Shown: positions 1 through 9,752 of the stretch, piece by piece
How the letters are laid out: each line of letters begins with the position of its first letter
Numbering within the stretch: position 1 is the first letter of the stretch
Assembly (NCBI RefSeq): GCF_964204645.1
Contig: NC_134026.1
Location: 8,009,450 to 8,073,449 of the forward strand
Length of the DNA: 64,000 nt
Direction: 5' to 3'
Source of the DNA: Tubulanus polymorphus
Lineage: Eukaryota; Nemertea; Palaeonemertea; Tubulaniformes; Tubulanidae
Notes under the pieces: generated by a model
What the model saw: only the letters and a program-made list of their open reading frames with translations
The model's database searches: none
What the model was told of the DNA's origin: nothing
Made by a program: the position numbers and the translations under genes

Positions 1-758
1 GCTATCCTATATCACCAGTAGAATTACTGTCTTCTGTCCACGATAGAACTGGATACCTGTCACCTGACGCCTTTAAATTCCTGTTTGAAATATAGCGACA
101 ACCAATGAATTGAAACAGAACTGTGATGTGCAGTTTTACTCGTAAGCGCTGAATACAGGCATTTATTTCATTGAGAAATAAACATTACAAACTCATACAA
201 ATGAATTACATTATATTTGATTCAAATTCAAGCCTGAATTCAAAATCAAACCGAAATCGTGTGATTACTGTAAGGGTGATCTCATGCTCCTAGTTCATGT
301 CAAAAGATCAGTACTTGCGATGAGAGAATTAAGTTGCTTAGGAGTAACAAGCCATGTTTAAACTGCCTTGGCAAAAACTTATTTATCGTCTTGTCATTGT
401 ACGTAGGTTCTGAATTGAAGGTGAGCCAGGTAGCCGAAATGTTTTACTTGTTGACAATTCCGACGACTTCAAAAACAAATTCTGTTAAGACAGAATTCAG
501 AATTAATTCCTTAGATAAATAAACTAGATTGGAAATTAAGCCATTGATGGTCCATAAGATTTTAACACCACTTAAGAACAAACTCTCACAGCGTTTTCTG
601 AATTCATTTGCAAGATTTATAGTTAACTGTGAATAATATTAAATTCGCCAAAATCTACCACTATTTACTCAGATTTTGTGAAAGTTTACATTGTGAAATG
701 TAAATGCAACTACATGTGATAACCATTCGACTTACATCAAAATCAGTTGGAAGCTTTT
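1..758. other. Left host flank, no gene recognised
   Basis: AT-rich host DNA before the Polinton. Only a short open frame at 334-522 is present, with no recognisable domain or splice context. No repeat, tRNA or conserved coding segment was seen. Confidence 0.6.
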
Positions 759-764
759 AGCAGA
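759..764. repeat. Polinton target-site duplication, left copy
   Basis: AGCAGA lies directly before the first base of the element and is repeated exactly at 17024-17029 after the last base. Six-bp duplications are the norm for Maverick/Polinton integration by their retrovirus-like integrase. Confidence 0.93.
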
Positions 765-1021
765 AGTAATTGGGAAAGTAGGGTTTCAGATCAGAGGTCG
801 AAGGTCGAACACTCATCACCACAAGTAATTTTTTTTCCTTATAAATGGAAGAGAATAAGACAGAACAAATTGATGTTAATGAAAATCAATATCATTGTCC
901 ATATTGTAAAAAATACATTGATAAATCAAATAAACCTTACATGGAAAACGTTAGAAATTATATTGATTCACTAGAAATAAAAGATACAATTGAAATTTTA
1001 GAAATATTACGCAGTAAAATT
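765..1021 (+). repeat. Left terminal inverted repeat (internally deleted)
   Basis: Matches the reverse complement of 16479-17023 from the terminal AGTA through the polymerase start region to about codon 60 of the left copy. Relative to the right copy it lacks about 288 bp (equivalent of roughly 16573-16853), with the junction in a short A/T-rich stretch near 925. The match stops abruptly at 1021. Confidence 0.88.
824..847 (+). promoter_or_regulatory. Polinton start signal in the left terminal repeat
   Basis: AAGTAATTTTTTTTCCTTATAAATG, the clearest example of the signal shared by the element's genes. An equal copy on minus ends at 16941 and drives the polymerase. Confidence 0.75.
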
Positions 1022-1051
1022 GTGACACACATAAACAGTGAGTGCGCGTAA
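845..1051 (+). pseudogene. Truncated copy of the DNA polymerase N terminus
   Basis: A 68-codon open frame whose first part matches the start of the minus-strand polymerase at 16943. It has the same CPYC/CQYC-KKYIDKS zinc-finger beginning and the same segment around PYMENVRNYIDSLEIKDT, but the first finger is cut short and everything between is deleted. After 1021 the frame runs into unrelated DNA and stops. It exists because the terminal repeat includes the polymerase 5' end. It keeps the full start signal (T-run, TATAAATG), so a short peptide could be made, but no function is expected. Confidence 0.85.
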
Positions 1052-1155
1052 CAACAGCTGCGCGTGTGTTAACTGTACCCGGATAAATAGATGCTGTGAG
1101 GCTTGGGTGAGAACGGTTAATAGCGTGCTTGTTATATACAAGGGGAAGTAATCCC
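1022..1155. other. GC-richer insert inside the left end
   Basis: About 134 bp whose composition differs from the AT-rich element (several CGCG/GCGC steps). It ends with a small hairpin-like GGGGAAGTAATCCCC just before a second copy of the terminal promoter block. No coding potential or known family was recognised. Confidence 0.5.
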
Positions 1156-1156
1156 C

Positions 1157-1193
1157 ACTCATCACCACAAATAATTTTTTTTCCTTATAAATG
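1157..1193 (+). promoter_or_regulatory. Second copy of the terminal promoter block
   Basis: Nearly identical to 808-847 in the left terminal repeat: CACTCATCACCACAA, a T8 run, CCTTATAAATG. It drives the 108-aa gene at 1191. The start codon is the last three bases of the signal. Confidence 0.75.
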
Positions 1194-1517
1194 GGAGATA
1201 GAAAAGCATTCTTAGCAACAATAAATAACAGAATAAAACCAGCAAAAAAACAATTTGAAATAAAAAAGTTAGTTGATGTTACAAAAGAAATTGAACATAA
1301 AATATTGAAATTAGAAAAGATAAAAACTAAATATGGAGAGAAAGTATCAGCTAATTTAAGCTACTGTAATGTTAGTACATCGCGAGAATTTAAAGTATTT
1401 TTACCTGATAAATGGGTTTCATTGAGTACAGAGGAATTAAAAGATTTAGAAGGATTTAAAATAATATATCATGGAAAAAATGAAGACGGCCATCATGATT
1501 TAGAAATTGTTGATTAA
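1191..1517 (+). CDS. Polinton protein of unknown function, 108 aa
   Basis: Intact short frame beginning exactly at the element's start signal. The protein is lysine-rich and probably helical in its first half (KKLVDVTKEIEHKILKLEKIK), followed by a more mixed, probably beta-rich C-terminal half ending in an acidic DLEIVD. No catalytic motif or membrane segment is visible. It is the first complete gene inside the left end and runs opposite to the main minus-strand block, whose nearest gene converges on it at 1679. Not recognised as any named family. Confidence 0.7.
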   Translation: MGDRKAFLATINNRIKPAKKQFEIKKLVDVTKEIEHKILKLEKIKTKYGEKVSANLSYCNVSTSREFKVFLPDKWVSLSTEELKDLEGFKIIYHGKNEDGHHDLEIVD

Positions 1518-1678
1518 ATTTAAAAAAATAAATTAATAAAAATAATGAATATCTAGAATCCGAAATGACTTATCTGGACAATTTAATTGCTCCGCATAGA
1601 TAGACAAAAGTAGTGAGATATTCAATTAATATTCAATTAATTAAAAAAAATTATTTTTTTTGCTTTTTTTCTAAAATT

Positions 1679-2047
1679 TTAATCCATTTTTTTTATTATC
1701 AATTTTGGAATTTCAGAAGTATTTTCATTTTTGATAGCAGTTGTTTCAGAATTATTAATATCATGAATTTTATTTGATTTCTTATACCAATTACACCCAA
1801 TCAAAATGAATACAATTACAAATCCAAATGTAAAATATAGACATTTATCAAATATTCTATTATCAGAAGGAGTAGAAATAACAACATTTTCACCATTTTT
1901 ATTAACATTTTTATTACTTATTTTTTCTTTTACAGCTTTTTTATATTCTTGTGATTTAATTCCTAATTGCCGAGACCATTCAATTTGTTTCTGAGTTCTC
2001 GGTTTTTTCTTCACAGTTAATTCCTTCACTTCTTTCACCTCGCTCAT
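1679..2047 (-). CDS. Small single-pass membrane protein, 122 aa
   Basis: Intact frame starting at an AATAAATG signal. A basic N-terminal third (KKKPRTQKQIEWSRQLG...) precedes one clear hydrophobic segment at about residues 72-88 (YFTFGFVIVFILIGC) and a polar tail. The layout suggests a membrane protein with a nucleic-acid- or virion-facing basic domain. Its start overlaps the 3' end of the upstream gene by 68 bp. Function unknown; small membrane proteins of this kind are common among Polinton accessory genes. Confidence 0.7.
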   Translation of the reverse strand: MSEVKEVKELTVKKKPRTQKQIEWSRQLGIKSQEYKKAVKEKISNKNVNKNGENVVISTPSDNRIFDKCLYFTFGFVIVFILIGCNWYKKSNKIHDINNSETTAIKNENTSEIPKLIIKKMD

Positions 2048-2586
2048 TTATTATAGAAATATTTTTACTTTCAATATTTGAAAATGTTATAACCCCAGTT
2101 GATAATAATGTCATAAATCCACCTAATTGAAACGATAAATATCCAATCCATTTATTTAATTCAGTCATAACTAAATAATCATTTTTTAAATCGGAATATA
2201 ATCTATTTTCATCTTCAATTGGTAGTATATAATTACATAATTTACTATAACCTTTTACTACATTTTCTGATATCGCGTCATTAATTCTAGCTGTTCTCGC
2301 GGCTTCATGAATCTTAAATAATCTAATAATTTCAAATGATTTCATTGTATCTAATTCATTATAAGTTAAATTTTTATCGACAAAATTTTTTACATTTTCC
2401 AGATGCTATTAATATTTCTAATTGATGTTTGCAATAAAGATAATATTCATAATTATTATTTGTTGTAACATTATTTAAAGCACCATCATCTGGAATTAAT
2501 TTGTTTTCTGTTATTCCTAAATCATCTAAAGTTTTTTCAATTGGAACATCACCATTTTTAGATTTTATTTTCTTTTCACCTACCAT
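1980..2586 (-). pseudogene. Unknown Polinton gene, about 200 codons, frameshifted
   Basis: Two overlapping frames form one gene. The first begins at the start signal at 2586 and stops at 2374; the second continues in a neighbouring frame to 1980 and is open upstream of its first Met without any start signal of its own. The break falls around 2385-2400, in an A-rich stretch. The N-terminal part is polar. The C-terminal part has one or two weakly hydrophobic stretches (WIGYLSFQLGGFMTLLSTGVITF) that could cross or lie on a membrane, then an acidic tail. No family recognised. Confidence 0.65.
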
Positions 2587-2612
2587 TTATATAACAAAAA
2601 AATTAGTTGTGA
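2584..2612 (-). promoter_or_regulatory. Polinton start signal, gene starting at 2586
   Basis: On minus: AATTTTTTTGTTATATAAATG. T7 run, 4-base gap, TATAAATG with the start codon as last three bases. Confidence 0.7.
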
Positions 2613-2614
2613 TG

Positions 2615-2866
2615 TTGCAACTAGAATTTAACTAGAATGTAACTAGAATTCAACTAGATTAACAAGCTAGTTGAAATATTGTTGTTTTTGTTTATTTCTA
2701 GTTAATTCTAGTTGATTTTTGTTTCAACTACTAACAACTAGAATTCAACTAGAATGTAACTAGAATTAAACTAGATTAACAAGCTAGTTAAAATATTGTT
2801 AAATCTAGTTGATTTTTGTTCCAACTACCAATAACTAGAATTCAACTAGATTAACAAACTAATTGA
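2615..2866. repeat. AACTAGAATT repeat region, largest intergenic gap of the element
   Basis: About 250 bp built from direct and inverted copies of AACTAGAATTCAACTAG and CTAGTTAATTCTAGTT, with longer blocks such as GATTAACAAGCTAGTT repeated. Inverted copies allow hairpins. It separates the ATPase gene from the next minus-strand gene, while most other genes here are nearly abutting. Candidate origin, enhancer or recombination region; no direct evidence. Confidence 0.75.
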
Positions 2867-2868
2867 AT

Positions 2869-3477
2869 TTAAATAAATTCATATTTAAATGGGTGTTGTA
2901 ATCTAAATAGTAATTTTGATCTTTTAATATTTTTCAACTTATCCATATATTCATTATGTAAATCATGTGGAATAATATCATTTTCCTCAAGCGCATTTTT
3001 CATCGATTTTCTATCTTTATTGTAGAATAAAACTAGAAATCTAATGTTTTCTCTAAAGTCTTTAACAATTGAATTATATTTTTGATTTAAAACCCAAGTT
3101 GTTATCCCAAAATGTCTCCCATAGAAAGCTAGATAACATAACTCACTTTCTCTAACTTTTGAATCATGTAAATTTGCGCAATCATCTATAATAAATAATG
3201 TATTTGATCCTTTATAAATATCAATTGCTATTTTAATACAATTATTTGAATTTTCTTTTACTGTTTTAGGATCTAATATAATAAATTTATTATTTCTAGT
3301 AATATTTCTATCATAAGTTTGATTAAATTCATACGTTGGGCAAAATAATACTATATTATCAAAATAGTTTTCATAAACAGTTTCTAATAAATTTAATATA
3401 AAATAAGTTTTTCCACAATTTGTTACGCCAGAAATTAACATATTATGAGGCTCAAATATAAATAATTCCTTATTCAT
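2869..3477 (-). CDS. FtsK/HerA-type genome-packaging ATPase (A32-like), 202 aa
   Basis: Intact frame. Walker A is GVTNCGKT at residues 17-24, and Walker B is the hydrophobic run ending in IIDD near residue 98, followed by an LNQ segment that suits the sensor position. In Polintons and related viruses this ATPase pumps the DNA genome into the capsid. The start codon follows TATATAA directly, and the stop codon of the integrase gene abuts it (TAA then ATG), so the genes are packed head to tail. The length is typical for Polinton ATPases. One of the few core genes here without a break. Confidence 0.93.
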   Translation of the reverse strand: MNKELFIFEPHNMLISGVTNCGKTYFILNLLETVYENYFDNIVLFCPTYEFNQTYDRNITRNNKFIILDPKTVKENSNNCIKIAIDIYKGSNTLFIIDDCANLHDSKVRESELCYLAFYGRHFGITTWVLNQKYNSIVKDFRENIRFLVLFYNKDRKSMKNALEENDIIPHDLHNEYMDKLKNIKRSKLLFRLQHPFKYEFI

Positions 3478-4606
3478 TTATATATTTTTAATTTTACTTG
3501 ATAATATCCATTCATTGAATTTATCTGGCCATCCTACCCATTTTACTAAAGAATATTTTTTTCTTTTAATAGTTTTTGTTTTTAATACTTTTTCAATTTT
3601 ATATTCTTGTTCTAGATTTTCAGTAGTTAAACTTAATTCTTCTTCGTAAAAGTAGCCATCAACTTCTTCACCATCTAAATCTTCTAATTTATAGACATAT
3701 GGTTTTGTTGTTATTACCTTTTTTATTTTATATATTACTCTAGTAAAATTTCGATCGTATCCTTTATCAAATATCTTTTTATACTTAGAAATTCTAACAT
3801 TTTGACCAACTTTAAATTTAGGTTCACCAAAATCATCTACAAGAAATACTCCATATAAATTATTCCAAACAATTTCAGCATTTTCAGGTTTTCTAGCATC
3901 AATAGGTTTCATTCCAATAGAAGAATGATAAGAATTATTATATCCTTCTATCAATTTTGGTAAAACATCAATCCATTTAAAAGTATTATTTGCTGTAAAA
4001 TATTTCCACATTCTTGTTCTTAATGTTCTATTAAATCGTTCAACAACTGCTGCTTTTTTATCTGATTTTGTTGAAAAATATTTAATATTATGATTATCTA
4101 AGAGTTCATGAACAAGTGAATTATCAAACTCTTTTCCATCATCAAATTGTATTTTTTTCTGGTTTTAGTTTATCATCCGAAAGAAATTTTCTTAAAACAT
4201 TTGATGTTTGTACAGCATCTTTTCTATAAAGTGGGAAGCTCCATACATAACGACTAAAAATATCAATTATATTCAATAACCACCAATAATCATCATTATC
4301 TTTCTTAACATTTTTCATATCAATTAAATCTCCTTGCCACTGTTGATCTACATAACTTACCATAGTTTTACGAGTTTTATATTTTCTAACAATTTTTTTA
4401 TGTGTTGTATATGTTGGTTGTTCTAACATAAATTCATTTATATCTTCATATTTAACTAAATTTTGTGGGATTATCTTATCTAATTTATCTTGTTTTACTT
4501 GACGCCATATATTTTTGGTAGAAGAATAAGCAACCGAACTCTCAGGGTTGTAATATAAATTTCTTAAATATTGGTCCGTAGTATTAGGAGTTTTTTTACC
4601 TCCCAT
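3478..4606 (-). pseudogene. Retrovirus-like integrase (rve) with C-terminal chromodomain, frameshifted
   Basis: The first frame (4606 down to 4142) begins at TATATAAATG and carries an N-terminal region and the first catalytic Asp in WQGDLIDM. After a one-base shift in an A7 run near 4150, the frame resumes with the second Asp (DDGKEFDN) and the catalytic Glu in AVVERFNRTLR. An SH3-like basic region and a chromodomain at the extreme C terminus (YKIEKVLKTK...LVKWVGWP...EW) follow. The enzyme would join the terminal repeats to target DNA, giving the 6-bp duplication seen here; the chromodomain may guide target choice. All catalytic residues are present on the two sides of the break. Confidence 0.93.
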
Positions 4607-4636
4607 TTATATATCGTTAATTTTAAATTTATATTT

Positions 4637-5899
4637 CTAATATTGAATACTATCTAACTGTGAATTTACAATATTTAATTGTGCGTCAGATATAATATAA
4701 ATGTGCATTTTGAAATTTTTGTCTCCTTTTTTCTTTTTCATGAATAATTGTATTCCATCTTTAGTGTTCTGTAATTTCTTCCCAGAACCATGTAATGAAT
4801 TATCCTCTGTTGTTCTAAAATCTAACCATAATGCATATTTATTACCGGTATAATAATCAATTTGATTAATATTACAATTTTCAAATGATTTTACTTTTTC
4901 ATTCATAAAATGTTTTCTAATTTCTGGCCATTGATCAATCATTCTCATTCCTTGACAAAATATTTTATTTGCTATTCCTTCGATAGTTATTTCAACTTTT
5001 GTTATTTTAGGATTATAATAATTATCTACCTTTATTGCACCATTAGAATATGTTGCAATGGTAAAAAATATTAATATACCTTCTTGGTATTAACTATTAA
5101 TAGTTCTTCTTGGGAAGTTAATATTCTCATTAATTATTTCATCATTTGCATTAATAGTTACAGTTTTAAATTTATCAATATAATCATATAATAATGAAAA
5201 TCCTTGATTGTATTGAGTTTGAATTGTGCTAGCAATATTTTCATTAGTTACTGTGTTATATTCTAAACATATATTCGATAATTTATAACCCATATCTTTA
5301 ACAACGCTAGATAATACAATTTCATTTACGGGAGCAAATGTTATCTCAAATATAATATCTTCTTGAATTGCATATTTATATAAAGGTGAATTGTTATTTA
5401 TCAATTCAAAGTCTAATGGAATTTTATATTTGCTTCCATTAATCTTTTTAATCAAATTATCTGTGGCACGAGTTACTATTGCGTCATTAGCTCCTGATCT
5501 TAATTTATTATGGTTTTCCGATTGAATACCCTGAAATATCATATTATTTCTATTTTCTTTAGTTAACCATAAATCTTTATAATGCATAAATAAATTATAA
5601 TCATCTAATGAGAAAACTGTTTCTGGACCAATCTTTATTGTTAACTTTTTAATCAAATATCTTCCAACATTATCAACAACATAATTGTTATCATGACCAG
5701 TTACTTTTATATCGGCTGATAAATAAATACTATTTGGAACATAAAAAGTATTTTGTGTTAATCTAGGAATTCTAACATATAAAGTTTCATCGGGATTAAT
5801 ATTTGAAGGGTTATGAGTAATTATATGATGTGATCTTTCTGCTTTAATAGCATTAAATATTCTAGAAATCTTAGAAGGACTTATATAACTCCCACTCAT
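4637..5899 (-). pseudogene. Major capsid protein (double jelly-roll type), interrupted by an in-frame TAA
   Basis: The start at 5899 has an AATAAATG signal. The frame is open for 269 codons, meets TAA at 5090-5092, then stays open in the same frame to 4637, about 420 codons in all. The N-terminal part has the pattern expected of Polinton major capsid proteins (NVGRYLIKKLTIKI, later DDYNLFMHYKDLWLT and FQGIQSE). The part after the stop carries a C-terminal signature around YALWLDFRTTEDNSLHGSG. The protein would form the pseudo-hexameric capsomers of an icosahedral virion. The length is on the short side for the family. The TAA is either a nonsense mutation or, less likely, a readthrough site. 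Confidence 0.82.
5090..5092 (-). other. In-frame TAA in the Polinton major capsid gene
   Basis: Frames from 5899 and to 4637 share phase. Sequence between 4949 and 5089 is open and protein-like without a Met near the stop. Confidence 0.85.
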
Positions 5900-5939
5900 T
5901 TATTTAACAAAAAACTTAATTATTTATTTTTGATCATGG

Positions 5940-7378
5940 TTACTTGATATTTTTTGATATCATGTTTACTAAACCAAAGATAATAGTACTTACAACTGTA
6001 ATTAAAAATAGAATAATATGTTCAGCGGCAAAGTTAAGAATATTCCCAGCAGATTTCAATATAAAACCAACAATTGATGCAATAACTCCTGGCAATACTG
6101 CAGCAGATTTTTTAGATAGTTCCCATAAATATTTTGCTAATTTCTTTAAACCATCCTTAACTTTATCTTGTATAGAATTATTATCATTCGGGGGTTTATC
6201 CGGTTTATTGGGAGTAGGAGTAGATTTCAAAGCATTTGATATTGCTAAACCAATTGTTGTAGTAACATAGTTACAGCTGCTAGAATTGAAAGAATTGTTA
6301 TTCCTTCTAATTTAAATAATAACTTTATTCTATCTTTCAGTGATATTTCAGAATTTGGTTTAATCAACAAATCTTTAAAAATAACTTTTAATCTATTTAT
6401 ATTATAATCATATGATTTTAATAATAATTTAATTTCTTCTTTTTGTACTTCTAAATTATCTTTTAAATTATTAATTTCTTTTTCTAAACGTAATTCTTTT
6501 TGTCTATATTCTATTTCATCAATTACTTGATGATCTAAATCAGACTTTAATTGTTCTATTTCTTTATTTTTATCAGTTAATTCTTTTACCAAATACATAA
6601 TTTTTTGATCTCTTATACTTTTATTATGTGCAATTTTATCAGATGCAAGTCTTATACTAATAATTTCTCTAATTGCTTTATCAGAAAATATATCTAAATC
6701 TTCTAATTCTTGATCTGTTGCATCAAGTAATCCATTCGGTAAAAGTTTTTCAATTGGAACTTTATTTGATTTAAGTTTACTAGTTTTGGAAGTTATATTC
6801 TGTTCAGATGTTGTTTCTGTTTCTGATTTCTTTTTGATTATTTCAAATAATTCATTAATTCTTTGTTTAAATACGTCTATATTATCATCTATTTCTTTTT
6901 GTGTAACATCAGTTATTTCATTACTATTACTTATTATTTTAATTCTATCTGGTTTTAATTTTTCTAAAGTTGATTCTGATAACATTTTAGTTTTATTATT
7001 TTTATAAGTGATATCAATATAATAATCACCTTTCAAACGATAATAACATTTACCATTATCTAAAAATTTTAATTGATCTGCTAAAAGTCCAACGTCTTCA
7101 TCATTTATGTTAAGTTTAGATTTTTCAATTAAATCTTCTAATTAAGGTATTTTGTTTAAATTATCTATATCTTGTTTTACTAAATCTGGGTCTAAATTTT
7201 CAGGATTTAATTGTGATTCTGCATTTTTAATATAATCAAGCATATTCAAATTATTATTATATTCTGGCTCATTACCATCATTAAAACTTGTTTCATCAAA
7301 ATCAGGTGGTTGTTCATCAGTTATACCAGGTTCATCAAAAGGATCCATTCCAATATCTTCTCCACCTTCTACATCCAT
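5940..7378 (-). pseudogene. Coiled-coil / hydrophobic virion-associated Polinton protein, in-frame TAA plus frameshift
   Basis: The start signal is TATATAAATG at 7378. The acidic N terminus ends at an in-frame TAA (7142-7144), after which the same frame continues, without any start signal, through a long coiled coil (6.4-6.9 kb) to 6245. A shift around 6245-6290 leads into a Pro-rich linker and a C-terminal region with two hydrophobic stretches (VLPGVIASIVGFILKSAG and HIILFLITVVSTIIFGLV). The order acidic N terminus, coiled coil, Pro linker, hydrophobic tail suggests one protein of about 480 residues. I recall a similar combined layout in other Polintons, but its role is not established; membrane or capsid-interior association is an inference. 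Confidence 0.68.
7142..7144 (-). other. In-frame TAA in the Polinton coiled-coil gene
   Basis: The frame before (from 7378) and after (to 6245) is identical in phase. The downstream part lacks a start signal, so the TAA interrupts one gene. Confidence 0.8.
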
Positions 7379-7393
7379 TTATATAAAAAAAAA

Positions 7394-8835
7394 TTAAAAT
7401 TTAAAATATAATATTCCTCCGATTACAATTCCTATACAGGTTATAGCTAATTTAGTATTTTCATGGGATTTATTGTCATTATCAGTTTTAATTATATCAT
7501 GTTGAATAACACCGTGTGGGTGCCATACGGCACCATTATCAGTTTTAATATCACCATGTGGGTGCCGTACGGCACCATTTTCTGTAGTATTGTAATCTTT
7601 TATTTTGGAATCATTATCCAATTTAATATTCTTAGTTTTAGTTTCTGTTGATTGAATATGTTTTTTATTTTTTTTACCTTCCATTAATTTTGGAGCAGTG
7701 ATAATCTTTTTATTTATATCATTTAACCCAAATGAATTATTTATTGTAGCAGTTTTAATTAGATTATTATAACCAATTATGTTTCCCATCTTTAATACTA
7801 AATCATTAGAAATAATTAATAGATTAGGGCCTATACAATAATTTAATCTAATATGTGATTTATCTAAATAATTTTGATATCTTATAATGTTTTCTGGAAT
7901 CGATCTATTTTTATCATTATGTATGGAATCTTCAAATAATACTTTGAATTGTTTCTGTGTATCAAATGATGTATTCAAATTTCCAATTATCGGTGATCTT
8001 GTTTCAACTTGCGCACCTAAAATACATATCAAATAAGTTCTAATAGATTGATTTATTCTTTGTATACCTGATTTTGTAAAACCTTCATTATTTTCTAAAA
8101 TTAAATAAACCCAACCATTATTGTTTTCTTGTTTTAAATTATCATAAAATTTCGGTAATTTATTGAAATTTAATGTTTCTAAATCCTTTGTTTCTATTTT
8201 ACCATAACCTAATTTATTATTATAGATATTATAAAAGCTATTAGATGGTATGGGAAGTGCACAATATTCTGCAATCTTTTTAGGGCAAGGAAGTGATCTT
8301 ATTGTTCCAATTTTTGTTCTAAAATCAGAATTATTTATATCTATATTAAATTCATTACAAATTTTATAAAACTTTGATGAATTAATATTATATCTAATTC
8401 TTTAAAATATCTTGATCCTGGTAAAGCGCACTCTAATTCATTTAATATTATTCTGATTTGAAAGTATGTATGAAATCTAAATAAACTTTGAATTAATTTA
8501 TATTTAGAATTATTCAAATGATCATTCCAACTAATTCCACAACCTGTTGTTGCACAATAAACAGCAAAATTTAATTGGTTCTGCCAATACTTCATATTAG
8601 ATTTTAATAACCATTGTTTTTCATCTTTCAATTTTTTAAAATTAATTAAATATACATGAAATATATTTTCCATCTTTGCATTAAAATTATTAGTTTCAGT
8701 AACATAAATTTCTAAATTAGTTAATGAATCTAAAACTTCATTTCTATATGTAATATCTTTATTAAAATCTATTGCTGGAATATTATATTTAATTGATTTA
8801 TTATATTGGAAAGCTTTTGGAAAACTATCTGCCAT
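7394..8835 (-). pseudogene. Large helical Polinton protein, about 480 codons, frameshifted
   Basis: Begins at TATATAAATG (8835). The first frame ends at 8341. The continuation is open in another frame from about 8395 down to 7394, covering 8033-8340 where no Met-initiated frame exists, so a single indel near 8390 splits one gene. Recognisable conserved-looking segments are FAVYCATTGCGISWNDHL in the first part and RINQSIRTYLICILGAQ in the second. A single transmembrane segment closes the protein (ITCIGIVIGGILYF). The gene sits between the small membrane-protein genes and the coiled-coil gene in the virion-gene block. It looks like a conserved Polinton structural or assembly protein, but I cannot name its role. 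Confidence 0.7.
7509..7577. repeat. Duplicated GC-rich palindrome within a coding region
   Basis: Two copies of a roughly 50-bp unit encode GAV(R/W)HPHG. Each contains GGTGCC(A/G)TACGGCACC, and the copy at about 7560-7576 is a perfect 16-bp palindrome. The high GC content stands out in this AT-rich element. Confidence 0.7.
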
Positions 8836-8851
8836 TTATATAATTAAAAAA

Positions 8852-9286
8852 TTAATAATTTATTAATTCTTTTAATAATTTATCTTGTTCTTCAACTGTT
8901 ATATGACCATTTAAACTTATGATATAATCTAGTGTGTTCTTTAATTTATTAATTTCTTTTATATTAGTTTTAATTTTTTCTTTATTACTTTTTATATTTA
9001 ATTTTGAACTTATACCAGTTAAAACACTTGAACTTAATCCTAATACGCCAATTGATATAGCCAAAGGTGTTAATGGACTGAATATTGCTAGAAATGTTAT
9101 TACAGAACTAATTGTAACCGAACCACTAATAATCAAATAATATATAATTTTACTTTTTAAATATTTTTTCTTTTTTATCTTTAAGTCACTTTCAAATTCT
9201 AATATTTGTTTTTCTAAATATATTTTTAATTTAGTTTTATTTATATCATGAGGAATGATATCAATACTATCAACTTTATCTTCCAT
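8852..9286 (-). CDS. Two-pass membrane protein with flanking coiled coils, 144 aa
   Basis: Intact frame starting at AATAAATG. A basic helical segment (residues ~25-48) precedes two closely spaced hydrophobic stretches (IIYYLIISGSVTISSVITFLAIF and PLAISIGVLGLSSSVL), then a Lys-rich helix and an acidic-ended C terminus. The helix-membrane hairpin-helix layout suggests oligomerisation at a membrane. It lies 16 bp from the gene ending upstream in the minus-strand run. No named family assigned. Confidence 0.7.
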   Translation of the reverse strand: MEDKVDSIDIIPHDINKTKLKIYLEKQILEFESDLKIKKKKYLKSKIIYYLIISGSVTISSVITFLAIFSPLTPLAISIGVLGLSSSVLTGISSKLNIKSNKEKIKTNIKEINKLKNTLDYIISLNGHITVEEQDKLLKELINY

Positions 9287-9306
9287 TTATTTAGCAAAAA
9301 AAATTA

Positions 9307-9728
9307 CTAATTAGTAAACTTATAAGCAACAAATATAACAATAACTGTTCCACCTAAAATCCAAATTATTTCATATTTCTTCTGTTCATTACTTGGGATA
9401 TAATAATCTGATAATTTAGGTTTGTATAGATGTAATTTTTCTTTATTGGTTACCGCGTTATATAAACCCATTGCATCATCAACTGATTGAAAATCTCTAT
9501 GTGAAATCTTCTGATCATATAATTCCTTGTTAATATAATCCATATAGTTTGTCTCTTTTCTCTATATTCTTCCGCAGCTTTATTATATTTCTCTAACGCT
9601 AAGTTATGTCTTCTTTGTTCTCCTAATGAACTATTTTTATCAATATGTTTAAATAAATAACCACCACCAGTAAATGCCAAAGCGTTAACAATTGCTGATC
9701 CTATAATAGTTATAATTGCAGAAGCCAT
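9307..9728 (-). pseudogene. Small membrane protein with two hydrophobic ends, frameshifted
   Basis: The start at 9728 is preceded by AAATAAATG. The first frame carries an N-terminal hydrophobic, Gly-rich helix (AIITIIGSAIVNALAFTGGGYLF) and a charged helix. The second frame (to 9307) continues with a charged segment and ends in a transmembrane helix (IIWILGGTVIVIFVAY). The second part has no start signal, and the overlap at 9450-9543 puts the shift near 9545-9565. One gene of about 140 codons is the simplest reading. Function unknown. Confidence 0.65.
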
Positions 9729-9752
9729 TTATTTAGTAAAAAAATTATGCAT

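Noticed and set aside
4637-7378. Alternative genetic code in which TAA encodes an amino acid
   Set aside because: Only two internal TAA codons occur, while many genes of the element end properly at TAA; the other breaks are indels. Decay explains it better.
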